Below, one piece after another: positions 17,501 to 25,819 of a stretch of 36,886 nucleotides of DNA. The stretch spans positions 1 to 36,886 of the forward strand of contig JAEINY010000037.1 of NCBI GenBank assembly GCA_016342595.1. The letters run 5' to 3'. The notes below the pieces were generated by a model that was given only the letters and a program-made list of their open reading frames with translations, was not told where the DNA came from and did no database searches. The first letter of the stretch is position 1, and the number at the start of each line of letters is the position of its first letter. The position numbers were made by a program, and so were the translations under genes. Source of the stretch: Marinilabiliaceae bacterium. GTDB taxonomy: Bacteria; Bacteroidota; Bacteroidia; Bacteroidales; Marinilabiliaceae.

Positions 17501-18590
17501 GTATAACATCAGTTGGTTTTTTGGTAGTCAGGAATTCCTCACGGGAGTAACCGAATATATCACATAATTTTTGATTCACATACAAAAACTTCTCCTTAGA
17601 AAAAATATAAATCCCTGTTATTGACTGCTCTATTAGAGCCCTGAATTTATTTTCTGATTCAATAAGTTGCTCTTCCGACATTTTGCGTTTGCTTATATCG
17701 GTAAAGGTTACGGCAAACTGGCCGGGTTTCGGACAAAACCCATTGATTAAAAACCAGGTGTCTAATTCTTTTGAATAGTCTTCAAAATTTATTTTTTTTC
17801 CGTGTAGAGCCACTTCTCCAAAGCGTCCAATCCTATTGGCATGATCGTCTTCTGTACCTGGTAATACTTCTCTTTCCGTTTTTCCAACGACATATTCTGC
17901 CTTGAGTCCGGTAATCCTCTCAAATTCCGGGTTTACCTCCAGGTACCTGTAATCCACAGCTTGTCCATTGGCATCCGTAATAATCTCATGTAAAGCAAAA
18001 CCTTCATTCAGGTTTTCAAACAATTTCCGATACTTTTCTTCACTTTTTTGTAGCCGCTCCTTCGATTGCGCTTCTTTTACTTTCAAAAGCCCAAACTCCG
18101 CTATCATTTCCGTTACCATCAATAAAAAATCCAGCTTTTTCCTGATATCCGCCTCGGAAAGAACCGGAACCTGAGATACCACGGACAAATATTCTTTTTC
18201 ATCAAAACCATATTTTCTTGCCTGCTTTTTGAAAAAAGAAACATCCGGTCTTTCAAAGAAAAATTGTCCTGCAGATAAATTACCGACATGCTGATCGTAA
18301 ACTGTTATTGGTACAGCCACATCAATCAATCCATTCAAGCACTTGTAAACATTAAATTTCCCACCACTTTCCAGACGTTTTGCTAATTCAATATCACTGA
18401 TTCTGCAATTCTTTAATGTTTCGGAATGAACCCGATGAAATTCAGCACAAATCCGTTGCCAACCTGATTTGCATAGGATATTCCCTTCATGATCCAAAAG
18501 CGAACAAGCCAGCCCGCTAGCTTTGGTATAACTTTCCAGTAGCTTTTTTATTTTTTTAAAATCAAGTATATGAGAAAGATTATAAGTCAT
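14532..18590 (-). CDS. PocR-PAS(x6)-GAF sensor histidine kinase
   Basis: The 1352-residue product lacks membrane segments. It starts with a PocR sensory domain (about 8-165; ICAEFHR, NCRISDIELA, YKCLNGLIDVAVPI, NLSAGQFFFE), a family with conserved Cys (48, 62, 84) linked to small-molecule or redox sensing. PAS domains follow at about 185-303, 312-428, 437-556, 565-682, then GAF (700-855), PAS 866-980, PAS 990-1102, a coiled coil, HisKA with His1141 (VSHDLKTPL), and HATPase (Asn1256; DNGIGF from 1286; GTGIGLA 1314-1320). The ending is phytochrome-kinase-like. It is the first gene of the operon and the likely input for the Rcp1-like regulator five bases downstream. PAS ligands cannot be told. 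All kinase boxes are intact. Confidence 0.9.
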   Translation of the reverse strand: MTYNLSHILDFKKIKKLLESYTKASGLACSLLDHEGNILCKSGWQRICAEFHRVHSETLKNCRISDIELAKRLESGGKFNVYKCLNGLIDVAVPITVYDQHVGNLSAGQFFFERPDVSFFKKQARKYGFDEKEYLSVVSQVPVLSEADIRKKLDFLLMVTEMIAEFGLLKVKEAQSKERLQKSEEKYRKLFENLNEGFALHEIITDANGQAVDYRYLEVNPEFERITGLKAEYVVGKTEREVLPGTEDDHANRIGRFGEVALHGKKINFEDYSKELDTWFLINGFCPKPGQFAVTFTDISKRKMSEEQLIESENKFRALIEQSITGIYIFSKEKFLYVNQKLCDIFGYSREEFLTTKKPTDVIQKEDRQKVQKYIDDRFTGKSESAHYFARGKRKDNKELWVEIHGSTMVLAGEPVITGTLLDVTAQYLASAKMQESELKFRSLFEQVGAGVAIIDSATGKFQDVNQKLCAIMGYPMEEFLQLDHLKIVYPDDLEKYLLNMDKLGNGTEHSFTMEMRYFHKSGSVVWVILHFARLWLMSKAPKYYVAICEDITLKKQAEKEIINSEKRFRSVVEQSLTGIYIFDKEKFIYVNKQFAEIFGYSETEILDTVKPVDLLALDERDAAKERVRQRYDNERKSVRYVAQGICKDKRSIWVEVQNGSVEIDDKVLISGTVLDVTEKIRAENALKKQNNYLSILKELVLMVMQSKSIDEVIRFALLKLRQLIGCEAAFIKQFTNDFSGVSILNVDTSYEVSMEQLNGLRGKLTKEALGKLKKGELLLRNDWANHPAELSDSERILFTQGVRASLTVPMFMREGLFGILEVNANQTNFFSNEDRELVESISHNLAMGIDKILLDVDLKNYTKQLEEAQRIGHIGSCEFDPDTGKGSWSKELYRILGFEVFQFAPDKNHLMEAVVPEDKEFVEQKLLEAQTSNVPVSFEFQIKHTDKNPHIVSAYIEAQRDPQGHLIKLLGSFQDVTENKLIMSALEERDATYEMLFDTAPDGILIADANSRYLNANPAMCTMLGYAKEEIIGFHATDIVSPLEYENIDPALDRVKSMSDYHREWQFKRKDGSQFSAEVLAKTMPDGNIMAMVRDTTERKIAENRIRKMNIELEARVEQRTAQLESLNNELRAFTHSVSHDLKTPLRGINGYSKLLLNMYGKSLNEEGRLFVDNIINGTEQMAQLIDDLLDYSRLERASLNFVRVDVSTVINGVLELNREEITRHGIKIDLNFEPLNIVTDRNALTIAFRNLIENAIKFSKNEKQPVIQIHQKETADMWVWAIKDNGIGFEMKFYDKIFRIFERLHHLEEYEGTGIGLALVKKAMTRIGGTVSAESILGEGATFYLQIPKS

Positions 18591-19130
18591 CCATTCATTT
18601 TAATTATTGTTCGAAATAAATAATAGTTATGTATTATTCATATTAAAAAGTGACGCCTGACAATACTCTTAATGAATTAATTACCCCTCATTGCTATTTC
18701 AGTCTATCACACATAGGTAAATAGTTAGATTTAAATTCTTTAATATAAGCAAAAATTAACTCTCTACAAATACTATTCGGATGACATTGAAGATTATAGT
18801 CCTCTCCCTTCGCTTTAATGCTTCTTTTCTTTGAAGATATATATTCTAAACCACAATATTAACTCCAAGCCGTTACACCTGGGCAGCTTACATGACACAT
18901 ATCACACCTATCTCTGTTGTAGATCATTTTTCCTGTAAAAAGAATGAAACCAAAAAATAACTATTGCGTACTATACCTGCAGTAACCGTTCCTTTAACAC
19001 AGTAATACATCAACCATCCTAAAACAGAAAAAAAGATAAAAACTGTTTGAAATTTTGATGATGACATTGCAGTAGAAAAGTTGTAACTTATCGTTCAACT
19101 ATTTGAGTGAAAATTTTAGTTAATCCAACT
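18591..19130. other. Intergenic region between divergent signalling and surface operons
   Basis: About 540 bases, AT-rich, with no coding frame of note. It must carry the promoters of both operons. I find no perfect TAnnTTTG word at the expected distance from either start; ACTGTTTG near 19047 and TATTTG near 19102 are weak plus-strand candidates. No long inverted repeat is seen. Confidence 0.4.
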
Positions 19131-20207
19131 ATGAACAAAGGGGATCAAAGCATATTATCTTTTGTATTAACCATTAATACAGTGTTTTGGATTGCCTTGA
19201 AATTCGTATTCTGTTGCTTCCTTTTTATGGTACCGGGTACCCCGGCAGAAGCGCAAAGAAGTGGATTCTCGCAGTTTTTTTCATCCCCACTTAATTTAAA
19301 TCCGGCCTATACCGGGCAGATATCGGGTGATTGGAGAATCACCGCTAACATCAGGACACAAGGTTATTATTTTTCCGACCCTGTTAACTCTACTAATCTT
19401 TCAATTGATAAACCTATCACTATTTTGGAATCTCAGTTTGGTATTGGATTAGTATTGGGTAATGACTTTTCACAAAACCATACCGTTCCAAGTCAAATGA
19501 TCTATGGCTCCCTTGGGAAAGCAATACAGATTTCTGCGCGTTCAGGACTTGGTGTTGGTTTTCAATTGGGGTATGTAAATAAACGGCTTTCCTACAATCT
19601 ATTGGCATTTCCTGAACAATATGATCGTAACTCCGGTAACTTTAACCATGCGTTACCTTTAAATGAAAGTTTTGAAAACGAGCGCTCAGGTTACCTGGAT
19701 ATTAATGCGGGCATCGTATGGAATTATACTGCACCACGATATGTAATAAGTTCGGGACTGGCAATATTTCACTTAAATCAACCTAAAGAGTCATTTCTCA
19801 ACCAGGAATATCAACTAAAAAGCAGGATAAACTGGCACATTACGACCAAGTATTTTATCAATCAAAAATTTTACATCGTTCCACAAGCTTATTTAACCCA
19901 TCAAAATAAAGCTTCTCTATTCTTATCCGGCAGCAACATCGGGTACCGTATCAATTCTAACGATACCAAGCTTAAATCACTATCAATTGGTGCGTATTAC
20001 AGAAGTAATCTTGACCTAAATGTCAAAACACTGGTTTTTGAATCGGGTTTTAACTTTAACAATTGGATAACGACCTTGAGCTTTGACTTCAGCGCAGATG
20101 GAAATTCAACCGGTAATCTATATAGCCAGGCCATTGAACTTTCGATTATATATGAGCGGCCATCTACATTTTTAAGAAAAACGACTCTGCCATGGATAAG
20201 ATACTAA
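19131..20207 (+). CDS. PorP/SprF-family outer membrane protein
   Basis: The product, about 358 residues from ATG 19131, has a long signal peptide ending near PAEAQ. The mature start, FSQFFSSPLNLNPAYTG, followed by WRITANIRTQG, is the hallmark of PorP/SprF proteins, which are type IX secretion-associated outer membrane barrels and often partner large adhesins. The remainder is made of alternating strands (GLGVGFQLGYVNKRLSYN, LSIGAYYRSNLDLN) and ends with an aromatic residue. A GTG at 19107 would add eight residues before the signal peptide; the ATG is preferred. The stop overlaps the start of the OmpA gene by 16 bases, so translation is coupled. It heads the surface operon. Confidence 0.88.
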   Translation: MNKGDQSILSFVLTINTVFWIALKFVFCCFLFMVPGTPAEAQRSGFSQFFSSPLNLNPAYTGQISGDWRITANIRTQGYYFSDPVNSTNLSIDKPITILESQFGIGLVLGNDFSQNHTVPSQMIYGSLGKAIQISARSGLGVGFQLGYVNKRLSYNLLAFPEQYDRNSGNFNHALPLNESFENERSGYLDINAGIVWNYTAPRYVISSGLAIFHLNQPKESFLNQEYQLKSRINWHITTKYFINQKFYIVPQAYLTHQNKASLFLSGSNIGYRINSNDTKLKSLSIGAYYRSNLDLNVKTLVFESGFNFNNWITTLSFDFSADGNSTGNLYSQAIELSIIYERPSTFLRKTTLPWIRY

Positions 20208-22270
20208 CAATAATTATTCTGACTCTGGTCGTTAGTTTGTCGAACACGGCTAGTGCTCAACAATTCAGTTTATCTGAGTATAAAAAATGGCAGATTAAAG
20301 GGTATGCAAAAAGTGCGGAAAAGCAACAAGACATTTACTCTGCTTTGATCTTTTATAAATATCTTAACGAACAATATCCGGGAAATACCAACTATCTGAA
20401 AAAAGCAGCCTGGTATCAATACCAAACAAATGATTATCAAGGCGCCTTTCATTCCTACCAATTACTCGATTCATTGTCAAAAGGACGATCTGTGGAAGCG
20501 CATTATTTTAAAGGACTAATTCTAAAACACCAGGAAAAATATCATTTAGCAAAAAAAGAATTTAAAGCCATAAAGCATGCCAAACCGGGGAAAAATTTAC
20601 CCAAAGATCTAAAGCTTAGAATAGAAAATGAAATCATAGGTTGTGAGATGGTGCTTGCAGCAGAAGACACTTCTTTTCTTAATGTTGAAATAACGCGACT
20701 AGACAATACAATTAACCATAAACACATTGAGATTAATCCTTTTCATATTGCTGACACCATCATGATATACGGATCAACGCATGTGGATTCACTTGTTTTA
20801 TACAGTGAGAAAGAAATCAAGCCCCAGAGGCAATTCTTTGCTGCAAAATATGTAAACGGCAGGTGGATCTCCTCGGGTCAACCACCGGCACCCTTCAACT
20901 TAAATTCTGATCATGATAGTGGTGAAGGAGCCTTCTCTAATGATGGGAAAAGGTTTTATTTTACCCGGTGTAAAAAACAAACTACAGGCAAAAATATGTG
21001 CCACCTATATGTGCAGGAGCGTGTGAATGACTCCTGGTCGGACCCGGTGCTGCTGGGTGATGAGATCAATCACAAAAAGTATTCCTCCTCTCAGCTAGCG
21101 GTCGGAACAACTTTTGACCCATCGGTTGAAGTGCTTTATTTCATTTCTGACAGGCCGGGCGGGTATGGTGAGACCGATATTTGGTATAGTACCTATAACA
21201 TACCTCAAAAAACATATCAAAAAGCCATTAATGCAGGTATCTTCATTAATACCTCAGGAAAGGAAATGACCCCACATTATGACATTTCTCAACACCGATT
21301 ATACTTTAGCTCGGACGGTTGGCCAGGTCTGGGGGGGTTAGATATATTCTTTGCCGATGGGGATATGCTTAACTGGAGTGAACCGGTAAATGTATTGACC
21401 CCGGTAAATACCTCCCATGATGAAGTCTATTTTTCAACCTCACCATTTAATGAAACAGGTTTCTTTACATCAAACCGGAAACACAGTAATGTATTTGCTG
21501 GGAGCATAATAAGTGACGATATTTATTTTTGGACAAAAACAATTTCCGAAAAAGTTTGGGTGAAAGGTCAGATCGTTGGGGATGAGCATGAATTATCGAA
21601 AAACCTTAAAGCCTTAGATACGGATTCGATCCACACGAGCAATAAAGTAGTGAATGATGCCCAAATTAATTTATTCATCCGTAAGGACACCAGTCAATTG
21701 GTCTTCATGAGGAAAATTCAAACGGATGATAAAGGACAGTTCAAATTTCTGGCAACAAAGGGTAATGATTACCAATTAATAATCGAAGATAACAGGGTGT
21801 TAAATAAGAATCTGGTCTTAAATTCTCAAGATATACAATCCGTTGAAAATGAAATAAACCTTTTGCCAATCGAAGTAAAAACGATTTCCAGGGAGCCTAT
21901 TCGTATGAATAGTATTTACTATGAATTTAACAAGTCAGAATTAACAGAAAGCAGTAAAGCTATACTGGACAGCACATTGGTTATTCTCCTTAACGAATTT
22001 AAAGATATTAGCATTGAAATTGCCTCTCATACCGATAACATTGGAAATGAAAAATTCAATATGCGCCTTTCTCAAAAAAGAGCTGATAATGTTGTCAAAT
22101 ATCTGATTCAACAAGGTATCGAATCAGTCAGACTGAAGGCCATTGGCTGGGGTGAATTAAAAAATGTAGCCCCCAATAATAAACCGGATGGATCCGACAA
22201 TTCGGCCGGTAGAGCTTTAAACAGGAGAACAGAATTCAGGGTTATTGAGAAACACAATACCTCTAATTAG
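20192..22270 (+). CDS. OmpA-family protein with PD40 propeller repeats
   Basis: The 692-residue product has a signal peptide (cleavage after about ASAQ, residue 23), a helical TPR-like segment (about 25-150), a beta-propeller region with PD40-type repeats (about 210-450; FSNDGKRFYFTRCKK, LYFISDRPGGYGETDIWYS, LYFSSDGWPGLGGLDIFFA, GFFTSNR), a small beta domain (about 480-565), and an OmpA C-terminal peptidoglycan-binding domain (about 572-685; YEFNKSELTESS, His613 in SHTDNIG, LSQKRADNVVKYL, NRRTEFRV). This is the standard partner of PorP/SprF proteins in type IX-associated clusters, linking the outer membrane to the wall. It overlaps the upstream gene by 16 bases and is followed by the ABC gene after 17. 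Confidence 0.9.
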   Translation: MDKILTIIILTLVVSLSNTASAQQFSLSEYKKWQIKGYAKSAEKQQDIYSALIFYKYLNEQYPGNTNYLKKAAWYQYQTNDYQGAFHSYQLLDSLSKGRSVEAHYFKGLILKHQEKYHLAKKEFKAIKHAKPGKNLPKDLKLRIENEIIGCEMVLAAEDTSFLNVEITRLDNTINHKHIEINPFHIADTIMIYGSTHVDSLVLYSEKEIKPQRQFFAAKYVNGRWISSGQPPAPFNLNSDHDSGEGAFSNDGKRFYFTRCKKQTTGKNMCHLYVQERVNDSWSDPVLLGDEINHKKYSSSQLAVGTTFDPSVEVLYFISDRPGGYGETDIWYSTYNIPQKTYQKAINAGIFINTSGKEMTPHYDISQHRLYFSSDGWPGLGGLDIFFADGDMLNWSEPVNVLTPVNTSHDEVYFSTSPFNETGFFTSNRKHSNVFAGSIISDDIYFWTKTISEKVWVKGQIVGDEHELSKNLKALDTDSIHTSNKVVNDAQINLFIRKDTSQLVFMRKIQTDDKGQFKFLATKGNDYQLIIEDNRVLNKNLVLNSQDIQSVENEINLLPIEVKTISREPIRMNSIYYEFNKSELTESSKAILDSTLVILLNEFKDISIEIASHTDNIGNEKFNMRLSQKRADNVVKYLIQQGIESVRLKAIGWGELKNVAPNNKPDGSDNSAGRALNRRTEFRVIEKHNTSN

Positions 22271-22287
22271 ATATATCGGGAAATAGT

Positions 22288-25251
22288 ATGGAAGTATTTT
22301 ATAAGAGCAAAACGATTTTAAGTATCATTGATCTTTTTACCATTTTTAAACTCTTTAGTGGTCAAAAGATCAGCTCCATTGATCTATCCTTTCTGGAGCG
22401 CTACTTAACACCTATCGTCTCATCAAAAACAAAGCTTGAACTTCTTGATTATTACCAATTTGAAATCACTAATGTATTAAAAGGAGAGCTCGCCGATGAG
22501 GATACCTTATTCAACAGAACCATCCAAATATTGGAAAGCCTTAAACCCGAGTTGGCGATACCACAAAAGTATGAGTTATTTATTGCTGTTTTAGAATATG
22601 TCCTTTATGTGGAAAAATCTAAACCTCATGGAAAAATACGAGCTCTTCTTGAACTTTTAATAGCAAAATTAAACTTAAACGATAAAGTACTTGAAGATAT
22701 TGAGCATTTCTGCAGTAAAAATATTGACCTCATAAAAAATAAAAAAAATGTAATCATAATTGGTGATTTCAAAAGAATTCATCCAAAATCATTTAAAACT
22801 TTTCAATGTCATTTTCTCATTGGTAACATTTGGGTGCTTTATTTAAAACCATTAAAAGGCTTTCTGTTACAATACAACGGAGCTGATTCCTTATTACTCA
22901 ACAATCAACCTATATTTTCCAATCGAATTTACCAGTTCCCTATTGGTAGTATAATTGAGGGGGACAATATTAATCCTATATTTTACAGCGACTTACTGAC
23001 GAAAACACAACTTGTAGAACAAAATAAAATTCAGCTAAAGGTTCAGAATATATCTAAAACCTTTAAAAACACGGACCTGGGCGTAAAACCAATGAACTTC
23101 ACTATTTTATCAGGTCATTTGATGGCAATCATTGGAGGAAGTGGAAGCGGTAAAACCACCTTGCTGAATTTATTAAGTGGAAGCTTAAAAGCAGATCAAG
23201 GATCGGTTTTAGTAAATGGACAGGATTTAAACGCTGATTTTGAAACGATTCGTAATCATATTGGCTTTGTTCCGCAGGAGGATCTGCTGATTGAAGAACT
23301 TTCTGTGTTTCAAAACCTTTTGTTTAGTACCAGTTTGTGTCGTAACGATTTATCAATAAAAGAGAAGATAAATCTTATTGATAGGACCCTTCGGGAACTT
23401 GACCTTGATCACATTAAAAATCTGAAGGTTGGAAGCACATTAAATAAAGTAATAAGTGGTGGCCAGCGTAAACGTCTCAATATTGCGCTGGAAATTGTCA
23501 GACAACCTTCTATCATCTATTTAGATGAACCAACATCCGGTTTATCATCATCTGATGCGCTGTCTGTAATTGAACTCCTGAAAGACATTGCCATGTCAGG
23601 CAAAATTGTGATCATCAACATCCATCAGCCGACTTCCGATATATTTTATTTATTCGATAAATTATTAATACTGGATAATAAAGGATATACAGCCTATTGG
23701 GGTAATCCTATTGGGGCTGCCAGACATTTTAAAAAGTATCTGGAAATAGAAGATACAGCTATTGAGGATAATATAAAGTATGGGCACTATAGCCCGGAAA
23801 GAATAATTAGCCTGATGGAATATAAAGTCCGGGACAAGAATGGTAACCAAACCAATCATCGGCTTTTAAGTGCTGAGGACTGGTTCAGGAATTACAAAAA
23901 TTCTGTAAAGAATATTCCTGATGAAAAAACATTAAACCTACCTTTACCCAAAATACCCTCGGAAACACCGGGTAGTTTCAAGCAATTTGTCATTTTCACC
24001 TTTCGGAATGCTATGACAAGAGTTGCCGACACCCCATACATGCTCATGTTATTATTGAGTTCACCCATTCTCGCTGTTTTGATGTCTGTGTTTCTGAAAT
24101 CAACAGATCTGGTAACACATGAATATATCTTTTTAAACAATGATAACATTCCTGTATATCTCTTTATTAGTGTCTTGATAGCTATTTTCCAGGGTCTCAT
24201 TTTAAGTTCCGGGGAGATTTTCAGGGATCTGAATATTTTAAAACGGGAAGTTTTTCTCAATTTAAGCCCATTCGCTTACTTGAACTCCAAAGTGGTATAT
24301 CTATTGATCATTAATGCCTACCAGGTAGCTTCCTTTATTTTAATTGGTAATAGCATCCTGAAGATCAATGGTTTGTTTTGGCACTATTTCATCATCCTTT
24401 GGGTAACAGCAATAGCCTCAAGCCTCATTGGCTTGAATATTTCAGCCCGCTTTAAATCTATTTTATCTATATATATTACTATACCATTTATTCTAATTCC
24501 TAAAATTTTATTAGCCGGAGCCATTCTTGACTTTGAGAAAATTCATCACACCTTATCTTCAGAAAAATACGTACCCGTTTATGCTGATTTTACGATTTCT
24601 AGATGGGCCTATGAAGGACTAGCTAATGTACAGTTTTCACTCAACAAATATGATGATCATTTATATGATGATTTGATAGATAAAAGCAAAATTCAATACC
24701 ACCTATATTTTATAATGCCGGTAATAAAAGCGGAAGTAAGTAGTAAATCGAGTACAAAAAATAGCGACGATAATCTAATTGGAGCCCAGGATATCCTAAA
24801 AGATTTGCTGGATCAGTTTCCCGTATTAAAAAAGGACATCGAAATTGAGAAGATTGATTTTAACGATAATGAAAAAGTGATGTCCCTATTGAAAAAGATT
24901 GATAAATGGTTGAAATTATGCCTCCGGCAAGTGGATTTGGATATTGATCAATTCAGGACTAGCCAAAACGTTGATAAGAAAAACCATTATAATCAACAAC
25001 TGGCTGAATTCACGATGAAACAGAATGAGTTGACAAATTATATCCGATCGGAAAGGGAAATTATCAGAAAATACCAACCTTGCTATTCTATTCCTGATAA
25101 TAAAATGGGCAGGGCACATTATTATGCCCCTTATAAACGAATTGGCAATCAGATGATCAAAACATGGATATTTAATACGTTTATTCTAATAGTATACGGA
25201 ATTATTTTATACCTGCTTATTCTGCATCGGCTCTATAAAAACAAACTTTAA
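22288..25251 (+). CDS. ABCG-type ABC transporter with N-terminal helical domain and large C-terminal loop
   Basis: The 987-residue product fuses ATPase and membrane domains. Residues 1-150 are helical (TerB-like at best), and 150-235 look like a small beta (FHA-like) domain. The ATPase follows at 248-480: Walker A GGSGSGKTT (283-291), signature ISGGQRKR (389-396), Walker B IIYLDEPTSG (409-418). The ABC2 membrane domain begins near 565 (SFKQFVIFTFRNAMTR) with about five helices to about 760. A soluble, partly coiled-coil stretch of about 190 residues separates the fifth helix from the last helix (about 960-985). The half-transporter layout resembles ABCG/White proteins, which dimerise. The long loop is unusual. 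The substrate is unknown; position between the OmpA and adhesin genes points to cell-surface assembly. Confidence 0.85.
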   Translation: MEVFYKSKTILSIIDLFTIFKLFSGQKISSIDLSFLERYLTPIVSSKTKLELLDYYQFEITNVLKGELADEDTLFNRTIQILESLKPELAIPQKYELFIAVLEYVLYVEKSKPHGKIRALLELLIAKLNLNDKVLEDIEHFCSKNIDLIKNKKNVIIIGDFKRIHPKSFKTFQCHFLIGNIWVLYLKPLKGFLLQYNGADSLLLNNQPIFSNRIYQFPIGSIIEGDNINPIFYSDLLTKTQLVEQNKIQLKVQNISKTFKNTDLGVKPMNFTILSGHLMAIIGGSGSGKTTLLNLLSGSLKADQGSVLVNGQDLNADFETIRNHIGFVPQEDLLIEELSVFQNLLFSTSLCRNDLSIKEKINLIDRTLRELDLDHIKNLKVGSTLNKVISGGQRKRLNIALEIVRQPSIIYLDEPTSGLSSSDALSVIELLKDIAMSGKIVIINIHQPTSDIFYLFDKLLILDNKGYTAYWGNPIGAARHFKKYLEIEDTAIEDNIKYGHYSPERIISLMEYKVRDKNGNQTNHRLLSAEDWFRNYKNSVKNIPDEKTLNLPLPKIPSETPGSFKQFVIFTFRNAMTRVADTPYMLMLLLSSPILAVLMSVFLKSTDLVTHEYIFLNNDNIPVYLFISVLIAIFQGLILSSGEIFRDLNILKREVFLNLSPFAYLNSKVVYLLIINAYQVASFILIGNSILKINGLFWHYFIILWVTAIASSLIGLNISARFKSILSIYITIPFILIPKILLAGAILDFEKIHHTLSSEKYVPVYADFTISRWAYEGLANVQFSLNKYDDHLYDDLIDKSKIQYHLYFIMPVIKAEVSSKSSTKNSDDNLIGAQDILKDLLDQFPVLKKDIEIEKIDFNDNEKVMSLLKKIDKWLKLCLRQVDLDIDQFRTSQNVDKKNHYNQQLAEFTMKQNELTNYIRSEREIIRKYQPCYSIPDNKMGRAHYYAPYKRIGNQMIKTWIFNTFILIVYGIILYLLILHRLYKNKL

Positions 25252-25285
25252 AAATGAGATTTTTACATAACTAAATCAATCAAAC

Positions 25286-25765
25286 ATGCCAAAATCACTT
25301 ATTATCACCATCGCTCTAATGATTGTAACAGCGAGTCTTAAACTGGAGGCTCAGAGTTGCAAGCACCTGTTGGATGCCACCTCTCCGGTAGATACCTTTT
25401 ACACCAATAAAATGGTATATCTTTATAAAATACCCATGGGAAAAACAATTAAATTGACACGTGTTTTATACAGCAGCACAAGTTATAATTTAAACATTAT
25501 TAAGGATGACCAGGAAAAAAAGATAGCTCTGAAAGTAATCGATAGTAAAACGCAAAATGTATTTTGGGATAACGCCAAAGAAAATTATAATCCGGATCTG
25601 AACATCTGCTTTGGAAGTACCCGAAGGGTTACTATTGAAATTTCTGCCATTAAAGAGGACTATCAAAGCTCATCTGACTGTGTGGCATTCATTATCAAAT
25701 CCCTGGTGTTCGATAGCTTTCCGGAAGATGAGGTAGTGCCTGAACCCCCTACTCCAAATTGGTAA
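25286..25765 (+). CDS. Small secreted protein of unknown function
   Basis: The 159-residue product starts with a signal peptide (LIITIALMIVTASLKLEAQ, cleavage near residue 23). The mature part is beta-rich, has four Cys (SCKHLL, NICFGS, SSSDCVAF) that could form disulphides in the periplasm or outside, and ends in an acidic-proline tail (PEDEVVPEPPTPNW). No family is recognised. It lies 34 bases after the ABC gene and 54 bases before the PKD giant, so it may be a subunit or chaperone of the same apparatus. Confidence 0.65.
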   Translation: MPKSLIITIALMIVTASLKLEAQSCKHLLDATSPVDTFYTNKMVYLYKIPMGKTIKLTRVLYSSTSYNLNIIKDDQEKKIALKVIDSKTQNVFWDNAKENYNPDLNICFGSTRRVTIEISAIKEDYQSSSDCVAFIIKSLVFDSFPEDEVVPEPPTPNW

Positions 25766-25819
25766 TCTATTGATAGTGATCTATATTAACAAAGTTTACT
25801 TTTTGAAATATAAACAGCC

